DNA from: Lycium barbarum
Taxonomy: Eukaryota; Streptophyta; Magnoliopsida; Solanales; Solanaceae
Direction: 5' to 3'
DNA: 64,000 nucleotides
Assembly (NCBI RefSeq): GCF_019175385.1
Contig: NC_083345.1
Location: forward strand, 15,214,027-15,278,026
Under the pieces are notes generated by a model, which was not told where the DNA came from, searched no databases, and was given only the letters and a program-made list of their open reading frames with translations. The position numbers and the translations under genes are program-made. Positions 46,728-57,891 of this stretch are shown piece after piece. The first letter of the stretch is position 1, and each line of letters starts with the position of its first letter.

Positions 46728-49700
46728 TACGTAACCACGGAAAAACCACCAAATCCGTGGTTTAAAAAATTTAGACTTTTCATGGTTATATAACCATGGA
46801 ATGAACCACGGGTTTACAACACCATACCACATAATTTTAAGAACAATGGAAACAAACATGATTTCCTAGAAAACCATACATTAATGAACCACGGGAAACC
46901 ACCATCCAAACAGGGGGTTAGGCAAAAATAGGTAATTTGACTAAATTACTCCTAATTAAATAGTGGGATTTGATCACTTAACACTTAATAAAGGCAAATC
47001 TGGAAAAACAAGGTTAGTTCGTTTTTTATTTAGTCAGTGTACACACTTTTTGGGGAAAAAAATAAAGCTTTTTTTTTTAACCGGAGGGAGTAGTTCTTTA
47101 ATATAAGGGTATAGTTGGAAATAATTACTATTTTTGTCTTTAATTCCTAAAACAACACTTATTTTGAGACATTTTTTTTTAAAGCGACACTTTTTTTGGG
47201 ACGGAGGGAGTACTTCAATTGCCATCACACAATTTGGTTTATATGGAAAACTTTTAGTATATTTTGCAAAGGTCGCCTGTTTGGCCAAGCTTTTAGAAGG
47301 TTAAAAGTGTTTATTTTAAAAAAAATGAGGTGTTTGACGAAGCTTTTAAGAGAAAATAAGTGTTTTTAAGGAGCAGTAGAAGCTGTTTTCCAGAAGCTAA
47401 AATAATAATTTTTCTCTAAAAGTACTTTTTGAAAAAACATGTTTAAGAAAATAAACTTAGAAATATTTTTTAAAAGTTTAGCAAAACACTAATTGCTGCT
47501 AAAAAGTCTTTTTCAAATTGATTAACTAAACACAAAATGTTTCTCATTAAAAGTACAACTTTCAAGATTAGCTAATTTCCAAATTTCGGTTGCGTGAATA
47601 AAGTTCTTTTGTCGTCCTCACAGACCTATTTTTGGAATTCCTTAAACTTAATTTTCTTGGGAAGGGCATCACTCTCTGTTGAGCTAAGACATTTTGAATA
47701 GTTACGAAAAGTCAACATCCTCTTTAAGCTCCATTGCATCACACAGTCAGTGACACCTGTGTTGTACCAATTTAAGATTTTGTGTTGTTTCTCTTTTATG
47801 TTGCCTTTATGTGATTCAATATTACTCTCTCCATTCTAAAATATGTGCCGCTTCAGCTCATTTCACGCTAATTAAGAAAAATAATAAATGTTATAGTTTA
47901 CTAAGTTATCCCTATTTATTATAATTAGATATTTCTTGAGAATTGGACAATAACAAGAAGTACTCCTTCCGGCTCAAAAAATTGTCCACTTAGCCATTTG
48001 CACACTCATTAAGAAAGTAATAACTCTTAGGCAAATATAGGTAATTTGACTAAACTACTCCTAATTAAATAGTGAGATTTGATCACTTAACACTTAATAA
48101 AGGCAAATTTGGAAAAATAAGGTTAGTTCTTTTTTTTTATTTAGTAAATGTACACTCTTTTTGAACAAAAACATAAATCTCTTTTTTGTTTTTAACCGGA
48201 GGGAGTAGTTCCTTAATATAAGGGTATAGTTGGAAATAATTACTATTTTTGTCTTGAATTCCTAAAGCAACACTTATTGTGGGACATTTTTTTTTTTGCT
48301 TAAGCGACACTTATTTTGGGACGGAGGGAGTACTTCAATTGCCATCACACAATTTGGTTTATATGGAAAACTTTTAGTATATTTTGCAAAGGTCGCCTGT
48401 TTGGCCAAGCTTTTAGAAGGTTAAAAGTGTTTATTTTAAAAAAAATGAGGTGTTTGACGAAGCTTTTAAGAGAAAATAAGTGTTTTTAAGGAGCAGTAGA
48501 AGCTGTTTTCCAGAAGCTAAAATAATAATTTTTCTCTAAAAGTACTTTTGAAAAAACATGTTTATGAAAATAAACTTAGAAATATTTTTTTAAAGTTTAG
48601 AAAAACACTAATTGCTGCTCAAAAGTCTTTTTCAAATTGATTAACTAAACACAAATTGCTTCTCATTAAAAGTACAACTTTCAAGTTTAGTTAATTTTAA
48701 AAGTTCGGTTGCGTGAATAAAGTGCTTTTGTCGTCCTCACAGACCTATTTTTGGAATTCCATGAACTTAATTTTCTTGGGAACGGCGTCACTCTCTGTTG
48801 ATCTAATAAGACATTTTGAATAGTTATGAAAAGTCAACATCCTTTTTAAGCTCATTTTCATCTCATAGTCAGTGACACCTGTTGTACCAATTCAAGATTT
48901 TGTGTTGTTTCTCTTTATGTTGCCCTTATGTGCTTCAATATTACTCTCTCCATTCGAAAATATGTGCCGCTTTAGCTCTTTTCACGCTCAATAAGAAAAA
49001 TAATAATTGTTATAGTTTACTAGGTTATCCCTATTTATTATTACTATTAGATAATTCTTGAGAATTGGAAACTATTAAGAAGTATTCCCTCTGGCTCAAA
49101 AAAATATTCCATTTAGCCATTTGCACATTCTTTAAGAAAATAATAACTCTTAGGCAAATATAGGTAATTTGGCTAAACTACTCCTAATTAAATAGTGGGA
49201 TTTAGTCACTTAACACTTGATAAGGGCAAATCTGAAAAAATAAGGTTAGTTCTTTTTTTATTTTGTAAGTGTACACTCTTTTTGAACAAAAAAATAAAAC
49301 TTTTTTTTTTAACCGGAGGGAATTGTTGTTTAATATAAGGGTATATGGAATTAATTACTATTTTTGTCTTGAATTCTTAAAGCAACACTTATTTTGAGAC
49401 TTTTTTTTCCTAAAGCAACGCTTATTTTGGGACGGAGGGAGTACTTCGATTGCCATCACACAATTTGGTAAATAAGGAAAACTTTTAGGATATTTTGCAA
49501 AGGTAGCCTATTTGGCCATGCTTTTAGGAGGTTAAAAGTGTTTATTTTAAAAAGTGAGATGTTTGACGAAGCTTTTAAGAGAAAATAAGTGTTTTTAAGG
49601 AACAACATAATTTGTTTTCCAGAAGCTAAAATAATAATTTTTCTCTAAATGTACTTTTTGAAAAAACTTGTTTAAGAAAATAAACTTAGAAATATTTTTT

Positions 49701-50939
49701 AAAAGTTTAGTCAAACACTAATTACTGCTCAAAAGTGTTTTTCAAATTGATTAGCTAAACACAAATTGTTTCTCATTAAAAGTACAACTTTCAAGATTAG
49801 CTAATTTTAAAAGTTCGGTTGCGTGAATAAAGTGCTTTTGTCGTCCTCACAGACCTATTTTTGGAATTCCATAAACTTAAATTTCTTGGGAAGGACGTCA
49901 CTCTGTTGAGCTAATAAGACTTTTTGAATAGTTACGAAAAGTCAACATCCTTTTTAAGCTCCTTTGCATCTCACAGTCAGTGACACCTGTTGTACCAATT
50001 TAAGATTTTGTGTTATTTCTCTTTTATGTTGCCCTTATGTGATTCAATATTACTCTCTCCATTCTAAAAATGTGTGACGCTTTAGCTCATGTCACGGTCA
50101 TTAAGAAAAATAATAAATGTTATAGTTTACTAAGTTATCCCTATTTATTATTATTAGATATTTCTTGAGAATTGGACACTATTAAGAAGTACTCCCTCTG
50201 GCTCAAAAAAATTGTCCAGTTAGCCATTTGCACACTCTTTAAGAAAGTAATAACTCTTAAGCAAAAATAAGTAATTTGACTAAACTACTCCTAATTAAAT
50301 AGTGGGATTTGGTCACTTAACACTTGATAAGGGCAAATCTGGAAAAATAAGGTTAGTTCTTTTTTGATTTAGTAAGTGTACACTCTTTTTGAACAAAAAA
50401 ATTTTTTTTTTTTAACCGGAGGGAGTAGTTCTTTAATATAAGGGTATAGTTGGAAATTATTACTATTTTTGTCTTGAATTCCTAAAGCAACACTTATTTT
50501 GGGACTTTTTTTTTTTTTTTTGCTAAAGCGACACTTATTTTGGGACGGAGGGAGTACTTCAATTGCCATCACACAATTTGGTATCTATGGAAAACTTTTA
50601 GGATATTTTTCAAAGGTCGCCTGTCTGGCCAAACTTTTAGGTGGTTAAAAGTGTTTATTTTAGAAAAGTGAGGTGTTTGATGAAACTTTTAAGAGAAAAT
50701 AAGTATTTTTAATGAGCAGCAGAAGCTGTTTTCCAGCCGCTAAAATAATATTTTTTTCTCTAAAAGTACTTTTTGAAAAAAACTTGTTTAAGAAAATAAA
50801 CTTAGAAATATTTTTTAAAAGTTTAGCCAAACACTAATTGCTACTCAAAAGTGTTTTTCAAATTGATTAGCTAAACACGAGCTGTTTCTCATTAAAAAGT
50901 ATAACTTTCATGATTAGCTAATTTTAAAAGTTCGGTTGC

Positions 50940-51996
50940 AAAAGTTGATCGATTAAAACGTATTAAGACATCCTTCCACTGTTTGGATATATAGTTTATG
51001 TAAATGATTATTATAAATTAATTCAAAAGCTTACTAGATACCTTTTGAGAAACTATTAAAAGTGCAATATGTTATGATAACTTTTACTTTATTTACGATC
51101 CATCGTGATAATATACGAGTCAAACATTTTTTAAATACAAAAGATAATATTAAGATTTTAAATTAATACTTTCTCCGTCTCAATTTAAGTTACATTCTTC
51201 CTTTTTAGTTAATCTAAAAAGGAATATCTTTTCATATTTAGTAACAATTTAACTTCAAATTTCTCATTTTATACTTAATGAAATAATTTATTGTCACACA
51301 AATTTCTATAGCTTATTTTAAACTATAAATTTTAAAAGTATTTTTTTTCTTTTAAATTTTGTGCTCCATCAAACACCGTAACATGAATTAGAATGGAACG
51401 AGTACATATTAGTACAAAGTTTGACTTTCGTTGAATGCATAATTTTGCATGATATAATGTATTATAAAGACATGCTATTATATTTTTGTGAACAGAATGT
51501 ACAATATTGTGGCATCCAAAAAGAGTTTCAATTCTAGCAAAACTTATTAAGAGAAACTTTTGTAGAGACGAAGTTATAGTAAATATTACTGCTATAAATT
51601 TTCATTAGATAGGTTCACTTCTTCAAGTTAACAAGCGTGAAATTGTTAGCTCTTTAGTTTTCTTGGACTTCATCGCATTATATCATTTTATGGTTTTATA
51701 AGTTTCTACCACTAAAATGATCGAACTACCTTTTTTCATGGCTTTCCTAAATGCCCTGCTGCTTCACCTTTTCTCCTCCATACTAGATTGTGTTCAAACT
51801 TGTGCTCACTAATGACAAAGATGTTATGTTACTGCTATAATATAATATTGGTCATTATGTTTTTTGACATTCAGGTATAAATAAATCTAAAGTTTAGACT
51901 AAATTTAGAAGAAAAAAAATAAAAAATATTAATAAATTTAATTTTTAATGTTAGTGTTGGGCCCGGACTCAGCAAGAGTCAAATGCCACTAGGTAG
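50940..51996. other. AT-rich DNA beyond the array, no gene seen
   Basis: The last array unit stops at TTCGGTTGC (50939) and unrelated AT-rich sequence follows. Apart from the MITE at 51168-51405 nothing recognisable is present. Confidence 0.55.
51168..51405. mobile_element. Degenerate Stowaway-like MITE
   Basis: The left end CTTTCTCCGTCTCAATTTAA and the right end, inverted, CTCGTTCCATTCTAATTCAT are diverged forms of CTCCCTCCGTCTCAATTTAT. TA lies on both sides. Confidence 0.55.
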
Positions 51997-52163
51997 TCTA
52001 CATTTGTTGGTGTGTCGGTTGAGTGGAGAGTTTTTTTTTATAGATTACGGGTACAAATAACTTTTCTGATCTATTTTAGTATGTTAGATTTGAAAAGTAT
52101 GGTGGAAAACAACAAAAAGATTGAGAATTTGATTCTGATGATATCAGTCATACATTATATAAA
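51997..52163. repeat. Direct repeat A, first copy
   Basis: TCTACATTTGTTGGTGTGTC to CATTATATAAA. Repeated with small changes at 54731-54896, on the other side of the second sulfotransferase block. Confidence 0.8.
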
Positions 52164-52809
52164 GAGAAAAAGACATAATTTCACCCTTAAATTTGACCAC
52201 ATAATTCACTTTAACAATTAAACTTAACTTATAATTATATATGTCTTATCTAGTATGAATTGAAAATAATACTACCCTAAGATTATAATACCACTCTCAC
52301 AATAAAAAATGCATTGCACACGCACCAAGTTACAAAAGCCACAATTCAATTTTTATAAAATTCTTTTCAACCCACTTCCACCATTTCCAAGCTTTCTCTC
52401 CATTTTACGAATCTTGCTCTGTTTCTGTTTTTTTCTTTTTCTTTTTTCGTTCTAAACTCTTCTCTTCCTTATTTCTTTGGCTTTAACGATTCCCCATTTA
52501 TGAGATTTGAGACAAATTTGTGTTTTTTTTTTTTTGCTCCACCTATGAGATCTGAGCTTATTCGCAAAAAAATTAGAGATGCAGCCACAGAAATCTAACA
52601 CATTTACAAAGGCATTAAGCCCAAAAGCCAAGAACTTAGAAATTGCAATGAAGTGTAAATGGAGATAAGGTTGTGGCAATGAAGAAGAAGGTAGTTGTTG
52701 AAGTGATTGTATTTGTTTTGTACTGTTTCATGAAAATTAATAAAACTTCCATTTAATTGCCAAAAGAGGTAGCTGGAGAAGACAATAAAATAAAGATACA
52801 AAGAAAAAA
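52164..52809. other. About 650 bp present only in the first repeat copy, no gene seen
   Basis: Lies between repeats A and B here but is absent between A' and B' (54896/54897). It is AT-rich with a pyrimidine-rich stretch at about 52430-52540. It begins GAGAAAAAGACATAATTTCA and ends AAAGATACAAAGAAAAAA. It could be an insertion of an unrecognised repeat, or the second copy may have lost it. Confidence 0.5.
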
Positions 52810-52888
52810 TGGAAGTTAACATTCAGTGTAAGACACGTGGACCTATCAGTTGATGTTGGTACCTTGACATCTGTGTCACATTGATTGG
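52810..52888. repeat. Direct repeat B, first copy
   Basis: TGGAAGTTAACATTCAGTGT to CACATTGATTGG. It abuts the sulfotransferase block and is repeated at 54897-54975. Confidence 0.8.
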
Positions 52889-54730
52889 AGAAAACTCGCA
52901 GGCATTTCAACTTTTTTCATGGTGTGCTAGCTGACAAGGTTATAGACAAGAATCTTATTAATACTGGAATAAACAGTGTTGTCCCTGCTCTTGTTGTGTT
53001 CTCCATGGAATATGACTTTGTCAAGCAAGAGTTTTGAAAGCACAAACTCAAAATGCTCCCTGGGATTGCCATTTCAAGTGTGTTAAGTTATCATGACATA
53101 CACTGTCCATTATTCATCTCAACTTTGTGGACAAATTTGTTTTAAGGGGGATTTGTGTATGGAGGTATTTGGCAACTTTAGTTAATTACATAATAGTCCC
53201 TTTAGTATTAGGAATCTAATTTAGTCCTTCTATTATGTTGTAGGGGTTATGAATGATGAATTATATTTTCACAAAAGGTGGATCCGAAAGTGTTAGAATA
53301 TGGGTCTACAATTTGCGAGACAAAAAGAAGTCTCTTTGCGAACTTAAAACTTCTCAAACCAAAAATGATTCACCGGACGAAAAACCACGTATATTGGAAT
53401 CAAGAACAACAACAATCATGAAAAAAAAAAAAGACTAAAAGGAACCTCAATTTATTGGAAAATTTTCTTACTAAGAAAATCATGCTAGTTACCATATATG
53501 TTTCTGGTTTGACTCAATCCATTTACCATTTTACTGCTGAGAGATAGATTTAGTTAAATCAAACCCAACTTTTGCTTTGTGATCTCATCAAGAACCTCAA
53601 TCATTTCCTTTGAAAGATGGTTCTTGGAATCACCTACTTTCCCTTGTCTGAAAAATATGTTGTTTGCAATAGTAGGGAAAAGAAAATCAGTGTGTGTACC
53701 CTCTTTATTCACTTCCAAGTTGCTCAGCTTCTCAAAGCTACAAAGCTCTATTATTTTCTCTACACGGCCTTCACTTTCTTCCTTTAAAGAAAATGGCTTT
53801 TCCAAGAACTCAGCTAATCTCTTTGCATGAAACTTTGGATCTTTCTTCAAGTCCTCATACTTCAAGAAATAAATCATCTTGGGAAATTCTAAGCTGGCTT
53901 TATAATATCCCATTACATGATCCCAAAATGGACCAAAGGGTGAATGCCCTTTACTAAATTGGTCAAAAGCTTCTGGTAGAGAAATGAATGGAAGATCCTT
54001 GGGTCTTAATTTTTGAACAAAATACCAGAAAGAAGCAAACACGTCTTTCGGATCGTGAAAAATGTACACTATTTTGCACTTGGAGGAGCCATCAGTTACT
54101 GGTAAAGAATTGAAGGCAAGATCGTGTATGCATTAGAGAAGAATTTGGTATTGGATTTGTTGGGTACTTAAATGCATAGGACTCTAAGTGAGGTACTAAC
54201 TCATGTGGATTTGAAGAGAGCAAAGGGTGTGTATTAAAATCATATTTTGGTCTATTTGTAATGGCAAAAAGAAGGGCCTTGAGCCATGTGGTACCAGATT
54301 TTGGGTAACTCGCTAGTAAGACATCAGTTGGTTTTAGCTTAAAGTGGTTATCTTGAAGAGCTATAAGACCTTGAAGAACTTGAGTGGCATACCAAAAGCC
54401 TTTGTATGGGTGAATGTACTCAGTAATCCAACCTCTTTCTTTTGGAAGATCAGAGATTACAATATCAGGAAGTTGCTGGTTATCTTTGGTGACACTATTT
54501 GTGAATAAAGAGAAGCTTTCCATTATGAGTTAATTGAGCAAAGGAGTAGAAATTCTTGCTACATTTTGTAGGACTTTGGGAAGGAAAACAAAGGAGATTT
54601 ACTATTTCATATACTCGACGGTCTGCTTAATTTTCATCTGTCAACTTTCTAACCAGTAATTTCAATATGCTTAATGCCATCATCGTTGTAAATTGTTTCT
54701 TGTTTCATTCAATTATGATTCTTTTTTTAA
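52889..54730 (-). repeat. Sulfotransferase duplication block, copy 2
   Basis: Matches 21008-22878 with scattered substitutions and small indels. Homology starts exactly where repeat B ends and stops where repeat A' begins, so the block looks inserted rather than part of a longer tandem duplication. Confidence 0.88.
53554..54523 (-). pseudogene. Sulfotransferase pseudogene (paralogue of 21706-22674)
   Basis: 970 bp against 969 in the intact copy. One extra base at about 54123 shifts the frame just at the catalytic-His region (HTH...), splitting it into an N-terminal part (54092-54523) and a C-terminal part (53554-about 54120). Apart from that shift both parts stay open. The C-terminal part has FHDPKDVFAS where the intact gene has FRDAKDVLAS, losing the arginine expected to bind the PAPS 3'-phosphate. 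The phosphosulfate loop is YPKSGTTWLK, closer to the family consensus than in copy 1. The TATAAAA upstream of copy 1 is TACAAAA here. A sequencing error could explain the indel but not the Arg change. Confidence 0.88.
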
Positions 54731-54896
54731 TCTACATTTGTTACTGTGTTGGTTGAGTGGAGAGTTTTTTTATAGATTATGGTTACAAATAACTTTTCTG
54801 GTCTATTTTAGTAATGTTAGATTTGAAAAGTATGGTGGAAAACAACAAAAAGATTGAGAATTAGATTCTGATGATATCAGTCATACATTATATAAA
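54731..54896. repeat. Direct repeat A, second copy
   Basis: TCTACATTTGTTACTGTGTT to CATTATATAAA, matching 51997-52163. It follows the sulfotransferase block directly. Confidence 0.8.
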
Positions 54897-54975
54897 TGGA
54901 ATTTAACATCTAGTGTAAGACATGTGGACCAGTTGATGTTGGTACCCTGACATCCGACAGTGTCACATTGATTGG
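54897..54975. repeat. Direct repeat B, second copy
   Basis: TGGAATTTAACATCTAGTGT to CACATTGATTGG, matching 52810-52888 and joined directly to repeat A'. Confidence 0.8.
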
Positions 54976-55500
54976 GCTTCGTCAAATTTCTCATTCTTAA
55001 TGCCATTTAAACAGCCTTTTGAAGTGGGGCAAAAGTTCATTTTCTTGATTGCAGCAGTAAAAATTTGACAAAAGGAAAATATTGATATTAACTAGGCCTA
55101 GTGACTGAATAAATGTGCAAAAATAGAGTTGTGAGAAAGAAAACAATCTTAAGTCTCCAACATATTCACGGCAAAAAAGACAACATTACTTATTAAGGTG
55201 TTCCTCGTGGTGGAGCTTTGTACTTAACAACTAGTCTAGAGTTTCGTTTGAGTCATATGATGTTGTCAGCTGATAATTTGTTCTCCGAGAGGGGACGAAT
55301 AAAGAATACTCGTATTACTGTTAGAACTGTGAAAATTTTATGCAATGGACGTGAAATCTCCTTAAACAAAGCAAGATATCCATCCCTCGGCCTAAAGTAT
55401 TTGCCAATTTTCTTCGTTCTTTTCAAATGTTTTCACCATCATGAGAGTTAAGAATGGAGAAGATCTTCAATCTGTTTTAAATCTTATATGCAGATTAGCA
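54976..55500. other. Intergenic sequence, no gene seen
   Basis: Unremarkable AT-rich DNA between the repeats and the 3' end of the receptor-kinase pseudogene. A 77-codon frame at 55218-55451 resembles nothing I know and is probably chance. Confidence 0.5.
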
Positions 55501-55610
55501 CTTAATTGTTTGACTAATACAAGAAATTTAAAACAATACAACAAATACTACTTCACTTAATTGTTTGACTAATACAAGAAATTTAAAACAATACAACAAA
55601 TACTACTTCA
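55501..55610. repeat. 55-bp tandem duplication at the 3' end of the kinase pseudogene
   Basis: Two copies of CTTAATTGTTTGACTAATAC and its continuation (55501-55555 and 55556-55610), essentially identical, so the duplication is recent. Confidence 0.85.
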
Positions 55611-57891
55611 ATACATGTTGGAATCAACCATAGGAGGCACATCTACTTCTATAGTTCCTTCCAACATCTGAACAAGCTTTGCTGCAGATGGTCTAAGATT
55701 TGGTTCAGGACACAAGCACCATAGCCCAATCATAGTCATCCTCTCAAAATTGTGAAAATCACGCATAATTTCTTCATCATGATTAACAACATTTTTCAAC
55801 ATCTCATTTCTCCCACAATGAAGAACACAATCCACTAAGATCACTCAATCTCTTCGTTTGCTTCGCCAATTGGGTTCAAGTCCATGTGCCTTTGGCAGAA
55901 AATAATCTCAAACAACAATACACCAAAGCTGTAGATATCAGCTTTGGTTGTGACGGGCACGTTTTTTAGCCATTCTGGTGCCATATAACCCATTGTTCCT
56001 CTAAAATTCGTGCTTGTTTGCGTCTGATCTTTCATAAGAAGCTTTGCAAGACCAAAATCTGCAATTTTGGCAGTGTAGTTCTTGTCAAGAAGGACATTTT
56101 GTGGCTTAATGTCACAATGAATGATCTGGTTCACATACTCTTCATGCAAGTACAACAGGTCTCTAGCAATTCCAATTACTATGTCACTTCTTAGCTCTCG
56201 CAGAAGATGAAATTTGACACCGCTCCATTTCTAATTAGTACATAAACAAGAAGCCTATGATTCTTTTCGTTGCAGAAGCCTAAAAAACGAACCAGATTCT
56301 TGTGATGTGTTAGGCCTATAACTCTCACTTCAGCCAAAAATTCTTTATCTTCTTCACCTTGTTCAGTGCCATTTGCCAATTGCTTCACAGCAACTTCAAC
56401 CTCTTCATTCTCTAATTTGAGAATTCCGCTATAAACACCACCAGAAGCTCCTTGGCCTAATTTATTCTTGAAACCATTCGTGGCTTCGCGCAGCTGCTGG
56501 TATAAAAATGCCTTAAACTCAGCTCAATTGGCTTTCTTTTTGGAGGGTTTTTGGCGTGTCTATATTTCTGCACAAAAGGGTGATAATATATTGCAATTTC
56601 CGCAAAAAGGGGAGCAAGTACTGCACATACTGTCACACCTGCTACCAAAACACCCTTCGAGACAGAGTGCTTTTTGTTTTGAGTCGCCAAAGAGTTACTA
56701 ATTTTAAGGAATGCAATCATGTTATTTGTATCAGGAATAACTTCTGTATAGGCATCCTCTTCTTGTAACATGTTGTACCAATCAACACAGCTGCCTCACA
56801 AAGACAATCATTTAACATTTCCTACCTGCAAATCTCCTCATCAACTTGAAACACCCTTTCTAGTTCCGAAAAATCCCTATTAGGGAAATCAGCATTAGCT
56901 AGTCTCTCAATAGAAACATCCGAAGGTGAAGAATTTGGATCACAGAAAACTTTCACCTCATTCGGATTACATCCTTTAGATGTATCATATCGATCCTTAG
57001 GAGAATAGCCTGGCAAGCAACTACAATTTATTTCCTTATTATCAGATGACTGACAGAAGCCATATACACCGCAAATGTTATTCACAGTGCAAGGTTGCGG
57101 GACAGCTTGCCATGCAACAGACCATCCGTCCCCATTTACTTTGCTGCGGTAGAGCTGTTGGAAATCTACCTTGTCAGTCATTATAGCTCTGTGGTCTTAT
57201 TGAAGACTAGACTAACACTAGTGTTGTCTTTAGTCCAAGAGTTCCAGTAGCCCAAATCAGGAACTCTATATGCAGACAAGACCACATTCCCATCCATCTG
57301 CATCTCTAATCTGTACTTCCCCGTCGAGTAATCAACTGTTCCATTGGCATTAGAAAATAGCTTCTGCCCCATAACAAGAACTTGACCAGGCAAAATAGTA
57401 TCCGTTGGGAAATCAAAGCTTTCCCACATGACTCCTGAGGATGAATTTGTCAGGACAAAATTTCCATCATCTTGCATAGCAGCATGACTTGCGCCTGTGC
57501 CATTGTACAGAACAAACTTTGTCCCATTAGTGTCTGTCAACACAAGGTGTCTGCTCAGCGTTAGATTAACCTTTGATCCAGCACGAACTGGATCATCGCG
57601 ATTGGCTGACCATACGAGAGTTTTCTCGGGGATTTTATCAAACCAAATGCCAACAAGGAAAAGTCCAGTATTGCTAAGAGGATAGAAACCAAAAGCAGAT
57701 TCTCTAGAGGGTGAAAGCCAGTATGAAGAATTATTTCCAGCTGTGATGTTGGAACCAAGAGGAATAATATTTACATTTTCTTGAGAAAGAGAGCATATAA
57801 AGATAAATTGTATTAACACACACCATAACAAGATTTTCCAAAAACCATTGTTACACAAGAAAATATCAAGAATCAGCAATGAGAGATACAA
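55608..57891 (-). pseudogene. G-type lectin receptor-like kinase pseudogene (LECRK-like)
   Basis: Read on the minus strand, the parts occur in gene order over frame changes. 57181-57891: signal sequence, then a B-lectin domain (WSANRDDPVRAGS, DDGNFVL, WESFDFPTDT). 56822-57181: cysteine-rich EGF-like region (CTVNNICGVYGFC, CSCLPGYSP). 56457-56771: membrane span (VLVAGVTVCAVLAPLFAEIA) and YYHPFVQKY juxtamembrane. From about 56490: glycine loop [11 protein letters not shown] and VAVKQL. 55841-56155: [12 protein letters not shown] (non-RD), [14 protein letters not shown]. 55608-55844: C-terminal lobe ending VDVPPMVDSN. Such proteins sense signals at the plasma membrane. At least four frame breaks are visible, near 57180, 56500, 56190 and 55840. 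Parts between the lectin and EGF-like regions and in the PAN-like region appear missing. The gene is not functional as it stands. Confidence 0.9.

Larger units (their letters stand above)
43890..46917. mobile_element. PIF/Harbinger-like (Tourist-type) element in array unit 8, carrying a solo LTR
   Basis: Terminal inverted repeats of nearly 40 bp: left CCCTTTGTTTGGATGGTTGT and, inverted from the right, CCCCCTGTTTGGATGGTGGT, both continuing to GTGGTTCATTAAT. The target duplication is TTA (43887-43889 and 46918-46920), as in the PIF/Harbinger group. Without the solo LTR it is about 0.8 kb and has no transposase, so it is non-autonomous. Confidence 0.85.
23163..50939 (+). repeat. Macrosatellite: 11 tandem units of about 1.1 kb built on nested MITEs
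   Basis: Unit starts at GCGTGAATAAAG or its variants: 23163, 24233, 36725, 37837, 38913, 40031, 41155, 43444, 47592, 48711 and 49821, ending at 50939. Net unit lengths without insertions are about 1070-1124 bp. Each unit holds, in order, a CTCTCTCCATTCTAAAATAT-type Stowaway-like MITE, a second Stowaway-like MITE nested within it, and about 600 bp of AT-rich sequence with GCCTGTTTGGCCAAGC and AGCAGCAGAAGC. Because every unit has the nested pair, amplification followed the nesting. Units 2, 7 and 8 are interrupted by larger elements. No conserved coding frame is seen. Confidence 0.9.

Noticed and set aside
21706..54523. A simple head-to-tail tandem pair of sulfotransferase genes
   Set aside because: Copy 2 is bounded exactly by direct repeats A/B that are absent at copy 1, and homology stops at those borders, so insertion of a copied block fits better.
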